NCBI GenBank assembly: GCA_900765575.1
Contig: CAAFRW010000101.1
Span: forward strand, 1 to 8,066
DNA length: 8,066 bases
DNA from: Bacteroidaceae bacterium
Lineage (GTDB): Bacteria; Bacteroidota; Bacteroidia; Bacteroidales; Bacteroidaceae
Reading direction: 5' to 3'
Both the position numbers and the translations under genes were made by a program. Below, piece by piece: positions 1 to 5,979 of this stretch; within the stretch, counting starts at the first letter, position 1, and the number at the start of each line of letters is the position of its first letter. Below the pieces are notes generated by a model. The model was not told where the DNA came from. It was given only the letters and a program-made list of their open reading frames with translations, and ran no database searches.

Positions 1-104
1 TATATTAGGTGACGGATAGTAGCGGATTAAAAAATCGCCTGTTTTATAAAGCGTATCTTAAACCTTATGGTTGTATATATTGTTTAATAATAAAAAGGAA
101 AGCT

Positions 105-344
105 ATGGCAACGAAAATTTACGGCTCATTGGTGGAAGTCTATAGAGGCGACCTTTGGGAGGCAGAACTAGTGAAAGGTTTGTTAGAAGCAAATGGTGTG
201 CAGGCAATGCTTAAAGATGAAACATTGAGTGCCGTAACATCCCCTTATTCCAATGCCGGCGGAAGCGTTGTGGTTTTGGTTAATAAGGAAGAGCAAGTGT
301 ACGCCGAAAAAGTAGTGAAAGAGAATACAAAAAAGAAAGTCTGA
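105..344 (+). CDS. DUF2007-family small protein (putative signal-transducing protein)
   Basis: Small cytosolic protein of 79 residues resembling the DUF2007 family, often labelled 'putative signal transducing protein'. The biochemical role of that family is not established. The N-terminal segment VEVYRGDLWEAELVKGLLEANGV (shown here only as VYRGDLWEAEL and LLEANGV) has the family pattern: a strand, then a helix ending in LExNG. A C-terminal strand, GGSVVVLVNKEE, precedes a final helix and a lysine-rich tail. There is no signal peptide or membrane segment. I chose the ATG at 105 because AAGGAA at 95-100 gives a sensible ribosome binding site and family similarity begins there. The frame extends upstream to a GTG at 9, but those 32 codons look non-coding. 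It stands alone before a terminator, so it is probably monocistronic or the last gene of a unit lying to the left. Confidence 0.82.
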   Translation: MATKIYGSLVEVYRGDLWEAELVKGLLEANGVQAMLKDETLSAVTSPYSNAGGSVVVLVNKEEQVYAEKVVKENTKKKV

Positions 345-379
345 TTAGGGCTTTTATATTTCAGGCTTCCTCAAGAGTG

Positions 380-424
380 AAACGGGAGAATATGCAGTAA
401 GTATGCATATTCTTTCGTTTTTAT
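380..424 (+). terminator. Rho-independent terminator after the DUF2007 gene
   Basis: A long hairpin starts 36 nt after the stop codon. The core arms AGAATATGC (387-395) and GCATATTCT (405-413) pair perfectly around a 9-nt loop. Two G·U pairs (GG 385-386 with TT 414-415) and AAACG/CGTTT (380-384 with 416-420) extend the stem to 16 bp. T residues at 418-422 make a short U-tract that overlaps the stem base. It separates the DUF2007 gene from the proB promoter region. Confidence 0.65.
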
Positions 425-478
425 GCTTAAATAGCGAAATAAAACGGTTATTTATACCGAAATGTAGAAGATATTCTT

Positions 479-486
479 TACTTTTG
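479..486 (+). promoter_or_regulatory. Bacteroides -7 promoter element for proB
   Basis: TACTTTTG is a full match to the Bacteroides housekeeping -7 consensus TAnnTTTG. It lies 31 nt before the proB start codon, implying a leader of roughly 25 nt. No convincing TTTG -33 partner sits at the usual distance; only AT-rich sequence (TTTATA at 451-456) is nearby. The position between a terminator and a biosynthetic operon supports the call. Confidence 0.5.
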
Positions 487-500
487 CATAAACAAACAAG

Positions 501-506
501 AAGGAG
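501..506 (+). promoter_or_regulatory. proB ribosome binding site
   Basis: AAGGAG lies 11 nt before the ATG at 518, with a purine-rich spacer (AGAAAAAAGAG follows). It is stronger than most start regions in this window and fixes the proB start at 518. Confidence 0.5.
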
Positions 507-517
507 AGAAAAAAGAG

Positions 518-1609
518 ATGAGTCACTATCAGTTTACAAGGATAGCGGTGAAAGTGGGCAGCAATGTGTTGACTCGCAAAGACGGAACGCTGGATGTTAC
601 CCGTATGTCTGCTTTGGTTGACCAAATAGCGGAACTACGCAAAGGGGGATTGGAAGTTATCCTTATTTCATCCGGAGCTGTCGCTTCCGGACGCAGTGAA
701 TTGAAACCTTCTAAGAAATTGGATAGTGTGGAGCAACGCCAGTTGTTCTCGTCTGTAGGACAAGCCAAACTGATTAATCGTTATTATGAGCTTTTTCGGG
801 AGCATCAGATTCCTGTAGGGCAGGTGCTCACTACTAAGGAGAATTTCGGTACACGCCGTCACTATTTGAATCAGCGGAATTGTATGCGGGTAATGTTGGC
901 GAATGGAGTGCTTCCTATTGTGAATGAGAATGATACTATTTCCGTAACAGAGCTGATGTTTACCGATAATGATGAATTATCGGGACTTATCGCTTCGATG
1001 ATGGATGTACAGGCGTTGGTTATATTAAGCAATATCGACGGTATCTATACCGGTTCGCCTTCCGACCCGGATGCTACGGTGATACGCGAAGTGGAGCAGG
1101 GAAAGGATTTATCCGATTATATACAAACCGAGAAGTCCGGTTTCGGACGGGGAGGCATGCTTACAAAGACCAATATCGCACGTAAAGTGGCCGATGAGGG
1201 AATTACCGTATTTATCGCCAATGGAAAGAAGGATGGAATCCTGCTCGATTTGATGGAACATCCCGAAGATACGGTCTGTACGCGATTTGTATCTTCCCGT
1301 ACGGAAGTCTCCAGCGTGAAGAAATGGATTGCTCATTCGGAAGGCTTTGCCAAAGGTGCAGTCTATCTGAACGATTGTGTGACGGAGGTGATACATGGCA
1401 ATAAAGCCGTGAGTATTTTGCCGGTAGGAGTTACCCGTATCGAAGGGGAATTCGAGAAGGATGACATCATACGTATTATGGATTGTAAAGGAGAACAAAT
1501 CGGAGTGGGTAAAACAAGTTTCAGTTCGGAGCAGGCCTCTAAAATGATTGGCCAACATGGGAAGAAACCGCTTGTCCATTACGATTACTTATATTTGGAA
1601 GGATGTTAA
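518..1609 (+). CDS. proB: Glutamate 5-kinase with PUA domain
   Basis: ATP-dependent phosphorylation of L-glutamate to gamma-glutamyl phosphate, the first committed step of proline synthesis, in the cytosol. At 363 residues it is full length for the two-domain form. The amino-acid kinase domain fills about residues 5-250. It shows the phosphate-binding start VKVGSN (11-16), SSGAVASGR (51-59), the substrate motif NENDT (136-140), FTDNDELSG (148-156), SNIDGIYT (171-178) and the glycine-rich GFGRGGMLTK (208-217). A C-terminal PUA domain covers about residues 273-357. The stop codon overlaps the start of proA (ATGTTAA at 1603-1609), so translation of the two is probably coupled, matching the need to pass an unstable phosphate intermediate to ProA. 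Bacterial ProB is commonly feedback-inhibited by proline through the kinase domain; whether that holds here cannot be seen. Confidence 0.96.
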   Translation: MSHYQFTRIAVKVGSNVLTRKDGTLDVTRMSALVDQIAELRKGGLEVILISSGAVASGRSELKPSKKLDSVEQRQLFSSVGQAKLINRYYELFREHQIPVGQVLTTKENFGTRRHYLNQRNCMRVMLANGVLPIVNENDTISVTELMFTDNDELSGLIASMMDVQALVILSNIDGIYTGSPSDPDATVIREVEQGKDLSDYIQTEKSGFGRGGMLTKTNIARKVADEGITVFIANGKKDGILLDLMEHPEDTVCTRFVSSRTEVSSVKKWIAHSEGFAKGAVYLNDCVTEVIHGNKAVSILPVGVTRIEGEFEKDDIIRIMDCKGEQIGVGKTSFSSEQASKMIGQHGKKPLVHYDYLYLEGC

Positions 1610-2847
1610 CGGAAACATTTGAACAGGTGCAGCAGGCAAGCAGAAGCTTGTCGTTGCTGAGTGATGAAAAGATTAACCAGATTATCCGGGCGGTAGCCGA
1701 TGAAGCAATGAAACAGAGTGCTTTCATTTTGGCTGAAAACAAAAAAGACCTGGAAAAAATGGGAACGGGCGATCCGCGATACGACCGCTTGAAACTGACT
1801 CTTCCCCGTTTGGAAGGGATAGCCTCGGATATGAGGAATGTATCCATATTGCCTTCTCCACTGGGACGTGTGTTGAAGCATAGTATTCGTCCTAATGGGA
1901 TGGTACTGACCCGCATCAGCGTTCCGTTCGGAGTGATAGGTATTATTTATGAGGCGCGGCCGAATGTAACGTTTGACGTGTTTTCTTTATGTTTGAAATC
2001 GGGTAATGCATGTATTCTGAAAGGAGGTAGTGATGCCGATTGTTCGAACAAGGCTATCATCAAAGTAATTCATTCCGTATTGGAACGTATGGGAGTGGAT
2101 AAACAGGTGGTGGAACTGTTACCTTCCGACCGGGAAACTACTGCGGAATTACTTGAAGCGGTGGGGTATGTAGACCTCATTATACCGCGTGGAAGTAGTG
2201 GCTTGATTAATTATGTAAGGGAGAATGCCAAGGTGCCGGTTATTGAGACCGGTGCAGGGATTTGCCATACATACTTTGACGAGTTTGGAGATGTGGAGAA
2301 GGGAGCCAGAATTATATTTAACGCTAAAACTCGCCGTGTGAGTGTATGCAATGCGTTAGATTGTGTATTGATACACGAAAAGAGGTTACCGGATTTGTTT
2401 GCATTATGTGAGATGTTGGAGGAGTTTAATGTGGAGATTTATGCAGATGAGCCGGCTTATGAAGCTTTGGAAGGGCGTTATCCGGCAGAACTTCTGTTTC
2501 CGTCAACGGAGGAAAGTTTCGGAACGGAGTTCCTTTCTTACCGGATGGCTATTAAAACGGTGCCTTCTTTGGACGCAGCTTTGCAACATATCCGTATGTA
2601 TAGCTCAAAGCATAGCGAATGTATTATCACCGAGGAGGAAGCTGCGGCGGAGACTTTCACCAAACGAGTGGATGCAGCGTGTGTCTATACCAATGTTTCA
2701 ACTGCTTTTACCGATGGTGCGCAGTTTGGTTTGGGAGCGGAAATAGGCATCAGTACCCAAAAACTTCATGCTCGTGGACCGATGGGGTTGGAAGAATTAA
2801 CTTCTTACAAATGGATTATTAAAGGAAACGGGCAAGTGAGAGAATAA
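1603..2847 (+). CDS. proA: Gamma-glutamyl phosphate reductase (glutamate-5-semialdehyde dehydrogenase)
   Basis: NADPH-dependent reduction of gamma-glutamyl phosphate to glutamate 5-semialdehyde, the second step of proline synthesis, in the cytosol. At 414 residues the length is normal for ProA, which has an aldehyde dehydrogenase fold. Landmarks are SVPFGVIGIIYEARPNVT (about 106-123), VIETGAGICHTYFD (213-226, with E215 where the ALDH general base would lie), NAKTRRVSVCNA (240-251) and FGLGAEIGISTQKLHARGP (375-393). By position relative to other aldehyde dehydrogenases, C249 in SVCNA is the likely catalytic nucleophile; C221 in GICH is conserved in the family. The start at 1603 overlaps the proB stop by 7 nt, with GGAAGG just upstream inside proB as ribosome binding site. 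No terminator is evident before argF', so transcription may continue. Confidence 0.96.
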   Translation: MLTETFEQVQQASRSLSLLSDEKINQIIRAVADEAMKQSAFILAENKKDLEKMGTGDPRYDRLKLTLPRLEGIASDMRNVSILPSPLGRVLKHSIRPNGMVLTRISVPFGVIGIIYEARPNVTFDVFSLCLKSGNACILKGGSDADCSNKAIIKVIHSVLERMGVDKQVVELLPSDRETTAELLEAVGYVDLIIPRGSSGLINYVRENAKVPVIETGAGICHTYFDEFGDVEKGARIIFNAKTRRVSVCNALDCVLIHEKRLPDLFALCEMLEEFNVEIYADEPAYEALEGRYPAELLFPSTEESFGTEFLSYRMAIKTVPSLDAALQHIRMYSSKHSECIITEEEAAAETFTKRVDAACVYTNVSTAFTDGAQFGLGAEIGISTQKLHARGPMGLEELTSYKWIIKGNGQVRE

Positions 2848-2882
2848 TTTAGAATTTAGAAATGGAATTCTGGTAAGGAGCA

Positions 2883-2960
2883 ATGCATATCGGAACCTCT
2901 TCTTTCGGAAGAGCCTGTTTGGAGTTTGCTTTTCTTCTTTACAGAATGAATAGAAAATAA
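2883..2960 (+). CDS. Possible 25-codon upstream ORF before argF'
   Basis: An open frame of 25 codons starts at an ATG preceded by AAGGAG (2875-2880), though only 2 nt separate them, which is closer than ideal. It ends with TAA at 2958-2960, 7 nt before the argF' ATG. The product would begin MHIGTSSFGRACLEF and has no recognisable domain. A 6-bp hairpin (CTCTTC 2897-2902 with GAAGAG 2908-2913) lies inside it. Because argF' has no Shine-Dalgarno sequence of its own, translation of this frame could deliver ribosomes to argF' by termination-reinitiation. It could equally be chance, since gaps of this size often hold frames this short. Confidence 0.25.
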   Translation: MHIGTSSFGRACLEFAFLLYRMNRK

Positions 2961-2967
2961 AATAAGA

Positions 2968-3924
2968 ATGAGAAATTTTACATGTGTACAAGATTTGGGC
3001 GACTTGAAGTCGGCTCTGCAAGAGGCTTTTGAGATAAAGAAAGACCGGTTTAAATATGTGGAACTGGGACGGAATAAAACGTTGATGATGATTTTCTTTA
3101 ATTCAAGTTTGCGTACTCGTTTGAGCACCCAGAAGGCTGCTTTAAATTTGGGTATGAATGTGATGGTATTGGATATCAATCAGGGAGCATGGAAGTTGGA
3201 AACCGAGCGCGGAGTGATTATGGACGGTGACAAACCGGAACATTTATTGGAAGCCATACCGGTGATGGGATGTTATTGCGATGTAATTGGAGTGCGTTCC
3301 TTTGCTCGTTTCGAAAATAAGGAGGTGGATTATAATGAGGTCATTTTGAACCAGTTTATTAAATACTCCGGTAAACCGGTCTTTTCTATGGAAGCGGCTA
3401 CCCGTCACCCGTTACAGAGTTTTGCCGATTTGATTACGATAGAAGAATATAAGAAACAAGCACGTCCGAAGGTGGTGATGACTTGGGCGCCCCATCCGCG
3501 TCCGTTGCCTCAGGCTGTGCCGAATTCATTTGCTGAGTGGATGAATGCCACAGATTACGACTTTGTGATTACCCATCCGGAAGGATATGAATTGGACCCG
3601 AAGTTTGTAGGAAACGCCAAGGTGGAATACGACCAGATGAAGGCTTTCGAAGGGGCTGATTTTGTTTATGCCAAGAACTGGGCAGCCTATGCGGGTGATA
3701 AATATGGACAAATTCTAAGTTTAGACCGTACTTGGACGGTAAGCGACAGACAAATGGCTGTAACAAACAATGCTTACTTTATGCACTGTCTACCTGTACG
3801 CCGGAATATGATTGTAACCGATGAGGTGATAGAGAGTCCGCAATCTATAGTCATACCGGAAGCCGCCAACCGTGAGATTTCTGCAACTGTAGTATTGAAG
3901 CGTATCTTGGAAGGTTTGGACTGA
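2968..3924 (+). CDS. argF': N-succinylornithine carbamoyltransferase (SOTCase)
   Basis: Transfers a carbamoyl group from carbamoyl phosphate to N-succinyl-L-ornithine in the acylated arginine route of Bacteroides; cytosolic, and a trimer in the family. At 318 residues it matches the structurally characterised B. fragilis enzyme in length. Visible sites are the carbamoyl-phosphate loop SSLRTR (46-51), RHPLQS (146-151), the proline-rich loop HPRPLPQAVP (176-185) that forms the trefoil knot in AOTCase/SOTCase structures, K236 in AKNW, and HCLPVRR (273-279). P90 in DGDKPEH is the specificity residue: published work on this pair showed that Pro favours the succinyl substrate and Glu at the equivalent place favours acetylornithine. 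Ordinary ornithine carbamoyltransferase is excluded by the proline-rich loop. The start region is AT-rich (AAAATAAAATAAGA) without a clear ribosome binding site. The gene lies 120 bp after proA and probably shares its transcript. Confidence 0.93.
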   Translation: MRNFTCVQDLGDLKSALQEAFEIKKDRFKYVELGRNKTLMMIFFNSSLRTRLSTQKAALNLGMNVMVLDINQGAWKLETERGVIMDGDKPEHLLEAIPVMGCYCDVIGVRSFARFENKEVDYNEVILNQFIKYSGKPVFSMEAATRHPLQSFADLITIEEYKKQARPKVVMTWAPHPRPLPQAVPNSFAEWMNATDYDFVITHPEGYELDPKFVGNAKVEYDQMKAFEGADFVYAKNWAAYAGDKYGQILSLDRTWTVSDRQMAVTNNAYFMHCLPVRRNMIVTDEVIESPQSIVIPEAANREISATVVLKRILEGLD

Positions 3925-3971
3925 CCGATAAATAGAACAGATAAAGCATCTGCTCCTTGAAACCGAGGTTT

Positions 3972-3979
3972 TACCTTTG
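3972..3979 (+). promoter_or_regulatory. Candidate Bacteroides promoter upstream of the palindrome array
   Basis: TACCTTTG matches the -7 consensus TAnnTTTG in full. A transcript would start near 3984-3987 and run straight through the GAACGTTC array about 30-90 nt downstream, which is where a repressor could block it. No TTTG -33 element lies at the usual spacing, so the call rests on one half of the promoter. A second, poorer match, TAACTTTA, lies at 3995-4002. Confidence 0.3.
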
Positions 3980-4017
3980 CTAACAAGTAAGCGGTAACTT
4001 TACATATAGAGCATTTT

Positions 4018-4078
4018 GAGGAAACGAACGTTCGTTTCCTCCTAAGTGAACGTTCGTTTGAGGCTAAACGAACGTTCA
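4018..4078. promoter_or_regulatory. Triple GAACGTTC palindrome array (probable operator cluster)
   Basis: A perfect 24-bp palindrome (4018-4041) has its core GAACGTTC at 4026-4033. Two more identical cores lie at 4048-4055 and 4070-4077, so the three centres are exactly 22 bp apart, about two helical turns. The flanks are also related: AAACGAACGTTC occurs at 4022-4033 and 4066-4077, each preceded by TTTGAGG (with a CT insert in the second), and the middle copy reads TGAACGTTCGTTT, the exact reverse complement of 4066-4078. Short fully symmetric sites in phase suit dimeric helix-turn-helix repressors such as the TetR family. No such regulator gene is in this window. As RNA, 4047-4059 and 4066-4078 could form a 13-bp hairpin, but no U-tract follows. 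A binding array is the better reading. Confidence 0.6.
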
Positions 4079-4268
4079 TTATAAAAAAGGCTCTTTTTAC
4101 GATAAACTTGAATTTTATTCATCATACCTGCCGATGTCGTAGTTTCTGCTTTCTACGATTCTGAACTTTATCACTGCATTCACAATGCCGAGCTTTCGTT
4201 TATGGCGAGTCTTCATTTGCATATATATCTTCTATCTCCTGAAACCATCATTTAAATACCTATTAAAT

Positions 4269-4274
4269 AAGGAG
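4269..4274 (+). promoter_or_regulatory. Strong ribosome binding site of the basic mini-ORF
   Basis: AAGGAG lies 5 nt before the ATG at 4280. It is the best-placed Shine-Dalgarno sequence in the window, notable in a genome style where most start regions, including those of argF' and the downstream thioredoxin-like gene, lack one. It is the main reason to take the following short frame seriously. Confidence 0.45.
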
Positions 4275-4279
4275 CAGAA

Positions 4280-4396
4280 ATGAAGAGGAAACGCCAAAGG
4301 AGAATCTTTTTTTGTTTCTTTAAGATATCAGGAAGAAAAAAACGAGATTCTTGCTGTCGTTTTTTCCTTTCTCCTCGTATTATATATAACAAATGA
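4280..4396 (+). CDS. Short basic ORF (38 aa), possible leader peptide
   Basis: A 38-codon frame from ATG 4280 to TGA 4394-4396, ending 10 nt before the next gene. The product begins MKRKRQRRIFFCFFK and is strongly basic, with eight arginines and several lysines alternating with phenylalanine-rich patches; four of the arginines fall in the first eight codons. No family is recognised. It has an excellent ribosome binding site. The same DNA carries two mutually exclusive hairpins (see the entry for 4301-4365), which gives it the look of a translated leader acting on the following gene. Against this, poly-A and poly-T runs make both basic or Phe codons and pairings likely by chance. Confidence 0.35.
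   Translation: MKRKRQRRIFFCFFKISGRKKRDSCCRFFLSPRIIYNK
4301..4365 (+). promoter_or_regulatory. Alternative hairpins inside the mini-ORF
   Basis: Two foldings compete for the A-run at 4336-4342. In one, AGAATC plus seven T (4301-4313) pairs with seven A (4336-4342) and GATTCT (4346-4351), leaving CGA bulged. In the other, AAAAAACGA (4337-4345) pairs with TCGTTTTTT (4357-4365) around an 11-nt loop, giving a terminator-like hairpin with few GC pairs. A ribosome moving through the mini-ORF would decide which forms. Both stems are A/T-rich, so chance is a serious alternative. Confidence 0.28.
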
Positions 4397-4406
4397 TTAA
4401 TGGGAT

Positions 4407-5510
4407 ATGAAAAAACTACTTATGTTTATGTTCTTGGTGGCATTGAGTATGCCGTATCTTTTGGCACAGGATTCAGAAATGGAGGTCACGGGAGTGATGA
4501 CCAAGCCTTTTACCGGAAAGATTTATCTCTCATACGTGAAAAACCGATTAGAGAATTTGGATTCTGTTGTATTGAATAATGAAACGGAGTTTTCTTTTAA
4601 AAGAAAGATAGCGAATGCCGATGTGTATAGAGTACGTACGCGTCCTTATCAGTTCGATGTCTCCATCTTGGCCGAACCGGGAGGAAAATATAAGGTAGCG
4701 GTCGATGCCGATAAACGGCCTTCGGTACAAGTGTTGCAGGGGAAAGAACATAAATTGTATACGCAATATCAAAGCGAAAAGGAGAAAGATTTTGCAGAGA
4801 AGTCGGAATCTATACAGCGGAAAATGAAAGAAGCGGAAGAGCAGAACGATATGTCGGCAATGGAACAATTGAATAAGGAATCCAGTGCTTTGTTTGAGAA
4901 AAACGAGGCGCGGAAGAGGGCTTATATTCAATCGATTCCACAGACTTTTGCCGGAGTGGTGTTGGCCGGTGAATTGTTGCTTTATACTTATCCTGAGTTG
5001 CGGGAGGTTTATCAGTGTTTGGATACCGTTACCTATCGGGAAACTTCTTCCTTCCGGAGTTTTATGCAAAAATATAACGAAGCGAAAGACAAGTGGATTC
5101 AAAACCGTCCGGCTCCCGACTTTATAACCCATGATTTGCAGGGGAAAGAAGTCCGTCTCTCTGATTTTAAGGGACATTATCTGCTGCTTGACTTCTGGGC
5201 ATCGTGGTGTCGTCCTTGTCGCATCAAAGCAAAAGAGTTGAAGAAACAGATTGCCGAATTAGATAAACGGGGTATTCGGGTGTGTGGCATTAGTATGGAT
5301 GATAAAAGGGAACAGTGGGAAAAGGCTACTTCGGAAGATGGAATTATTTGGACGAATACGAGTGAACTGAAAGCTTTCAAAGATAATACCATTGCAGCCG
5401 ATTATAAGGTAACTCAGTTGCCAACGCTTTTCTTGATTGACCCGCAAGGTATGATTGTGAAACAAAATCCTTCCATAGAAGATTTGTTGCAATTGGAGAG
5501 TGTGAAATAG
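4407..5510 (+). CDS. Exported DUF4369 and TlpA-like thioredoxin-fold protein
   Basis: Predicted periplasmic thiol-disulfide oxidoreductase of the TlpA/ResA type, 367 residues. It begins with a signal peptide (KK, then a hydrophobic stretch to about residue 18, cleavage likely after LLA at 18-20) with no lipobox cysteine. A DUF4369-like beta-rich domain covers about 25-110 (the TGVMTKPFTGKIYL and LDSVVL patterns), followed by a charged helical segment, likely coiled coil, at about 112-172. The thioredoxin domain starts near APDF (236-239) and carries WASWCRPC (264-271) with redox cysteines C268 and C271, and the cis-proline motif QLPT (337-340). Bacteroides genomes hold many paralogues of this architecture and their substrates are mostly unknown. 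It has only a weak TGGG before the start, follows the 482-bp signal-rich gap and ends before a strong terminator, so it is probably its own transcription unit, possibly controlled by that gap. Confidence 0.88.
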   Translation: MKKLLMFMFLVALSMPYLLAQDSEMEVTGVMTKPFTGKIYLSYVKNRLENLDSVVLNNETEFSFKRKIANADVYRVRTRPYQFDVSILAEPGGKYKVAVDADKRPSVQVLQGKEHKLYTQYQSEKEKDFAEKSESIQRKMKEAEEQNDMSAMEQLNKESSALFEKNEARKRAYIQSIPQTFAGVVLAGELLLYTYPELREVYQCLDTVTYRETSSFRSFMQKYNEAKDKWIQNRPAPDFITHDLQGKEVRLSDFKGHYLLLDFWASWCRPCRIKAKELKKQIAELDKRGIRVCGISMDDKREQWEKATSEDGIIWTNTSELKAFKDNTIAADYKVTQLPTLFLIDPQGMIVKQNPSIEDLLQLESVK

Positions 5511-5979
5511 AGTTTGATATTGTTAGACGTAATCACAATAATATAGAGTCTCTTCAAGTTCTTTCCAGGAACATTTCGAGTTGTCATTTTATAATATGAG
5601 AGCCGTTGTTAGCTTATGAATGTGAAGCTAATAACGGCTTTATTTGGATTCACCTGTCATTCTTTGATTGTTGATACACAGACTTTTACGGGAGACCCCT
5701 TTAATGCCAAAATCAAACAATTTAGAGCACAGCCAAGGGGAGTAATAGACATAAAGTTTTTCTTGTTTAGATTGATGAAACAGTATGCATAAACACAGGA
5801 TTTTGCTGGTGAGCCATTATTTCGGAGTAACTATAACTTTATCCCTTGTGAGTAAAGTTTTTAAGGAAGGGGATAATAGGCTTGTGGTCTGACAAATGCG
5901 AATATGCAAGGAAGAGTTCTCTAAACTTATGGAGTATTTCATCGGTTCATTTTCTTCGTAGTATGAAAGTCTGGAACAT
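5511..5979. other. 469-bp gap between convergent genes
   Basis: The gap separates the thioredoxin-like gene (plus) from the rhodanese gene (minus), which converge on it. Apart from the terminator at 5601-5645 I see no supported gene. A 58-codon plus-strand frame (5616-5792) starts in the terminator loop and has no ribosome binding site. An imperfect inverted pair, TTATCCC (5839-5845) and GGGATAA (5870-5876), is separated by 24 nt and is not a convincing minus-strand terminator. The stretch may be decayed sequence. Confidence 0.5.
5601..5645 (+). terminator. Strong hairpin terminator of the thioredoxin-like gene
   Basis: AGCCGTTGTTAGCTT (5601-5615) pairs with AAGCTAATAACGGCT (5625-5639) over 15 bp, with a single G·U pair (5608 with 5632) and a 9-nt loop. 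TTATTT follows at 5640-5645. It is the clearest intrinsic terminator in the window and lies 90 nt after the stop codon. Confidence 0.8.

Larger units (their letters stand above)
3925..4406. other. 482-bp intergenic region rich in signals
   Basis: No conventional gene covers this gap. From left to right it holds a perfect -7 element (3972-3979), a 24-bp perfect palindrome and two further GAACGTTC sites in 22-bp phase (4018-4078), an A/T hairpin (AAAAAG 4084-4089 with CTTTTT 4093-4098), a 6-bp hairpin (TCGTAG 4137-4142 with CTACGA 4153-4158), and a short basic ORF (4280-4396) just before the downstream gene. No clear terminator for argF' is visible: the palindromes could fold, but no T-tract follows them. 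The region was also inspected for tRNA-like folds and none was seen. Confidence 0.6.

Noticed and set aside
22..38. Small bulged hairpin (GCG-G-ATT with AATCGC) followed by T-rich sequence
   Set aside because: Only 6 pairs with a bulge and a 4-nt loop; too weak to call a terminator of a gene outside the window.
9..104. Upstream extension of the DUF2007 gene to a GTG at 9
   Set aside because: The ATG at 105 has a ribosome binding site and is where family-like sequence starts; the 32 extra codons look like leader DNA.
403..621. Plus-strand 72-codon frame overlapping the start of proB
   Set aside because: It starts inside the terminator hairpin and runs out of frame into proB; no ribosome binding site and no family resemblance.
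2848..2967. Independent promoter or terminator between proA and argF'
   Set aside because: TTTG occurs at 2918-2921 and 2925-2928 but no TAnnTTTG lies at the right distance, and the 6-bp hairpin at 2897-2913 lacks an adjacent U-tract.
3774..4079. Minus-strand 101-codon frame starting at the third palindrome
   Set aside because: It overlaps the end of argF' antisense, has no ribosome binding site, and its open frame partly follows from the palindromes and the antisense of a real gene. It would be the obvious target of the operator array, but nothing in the protein supports it.
4018..4091. CRISPR array or intrinsic terminator as an explanation of the palindromes
   Set aside because: Units are only 22 bp with no separate spacers, and no U-tract follows the possible hairpins.
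4548..5177. Minus-strand 209-codon frame antisense to the thioredoxin-like gene
   Set aside because: It is fully antisense to a well-supported gene and lacks any recognisable domain; such antisense frames are common in this codon usage.
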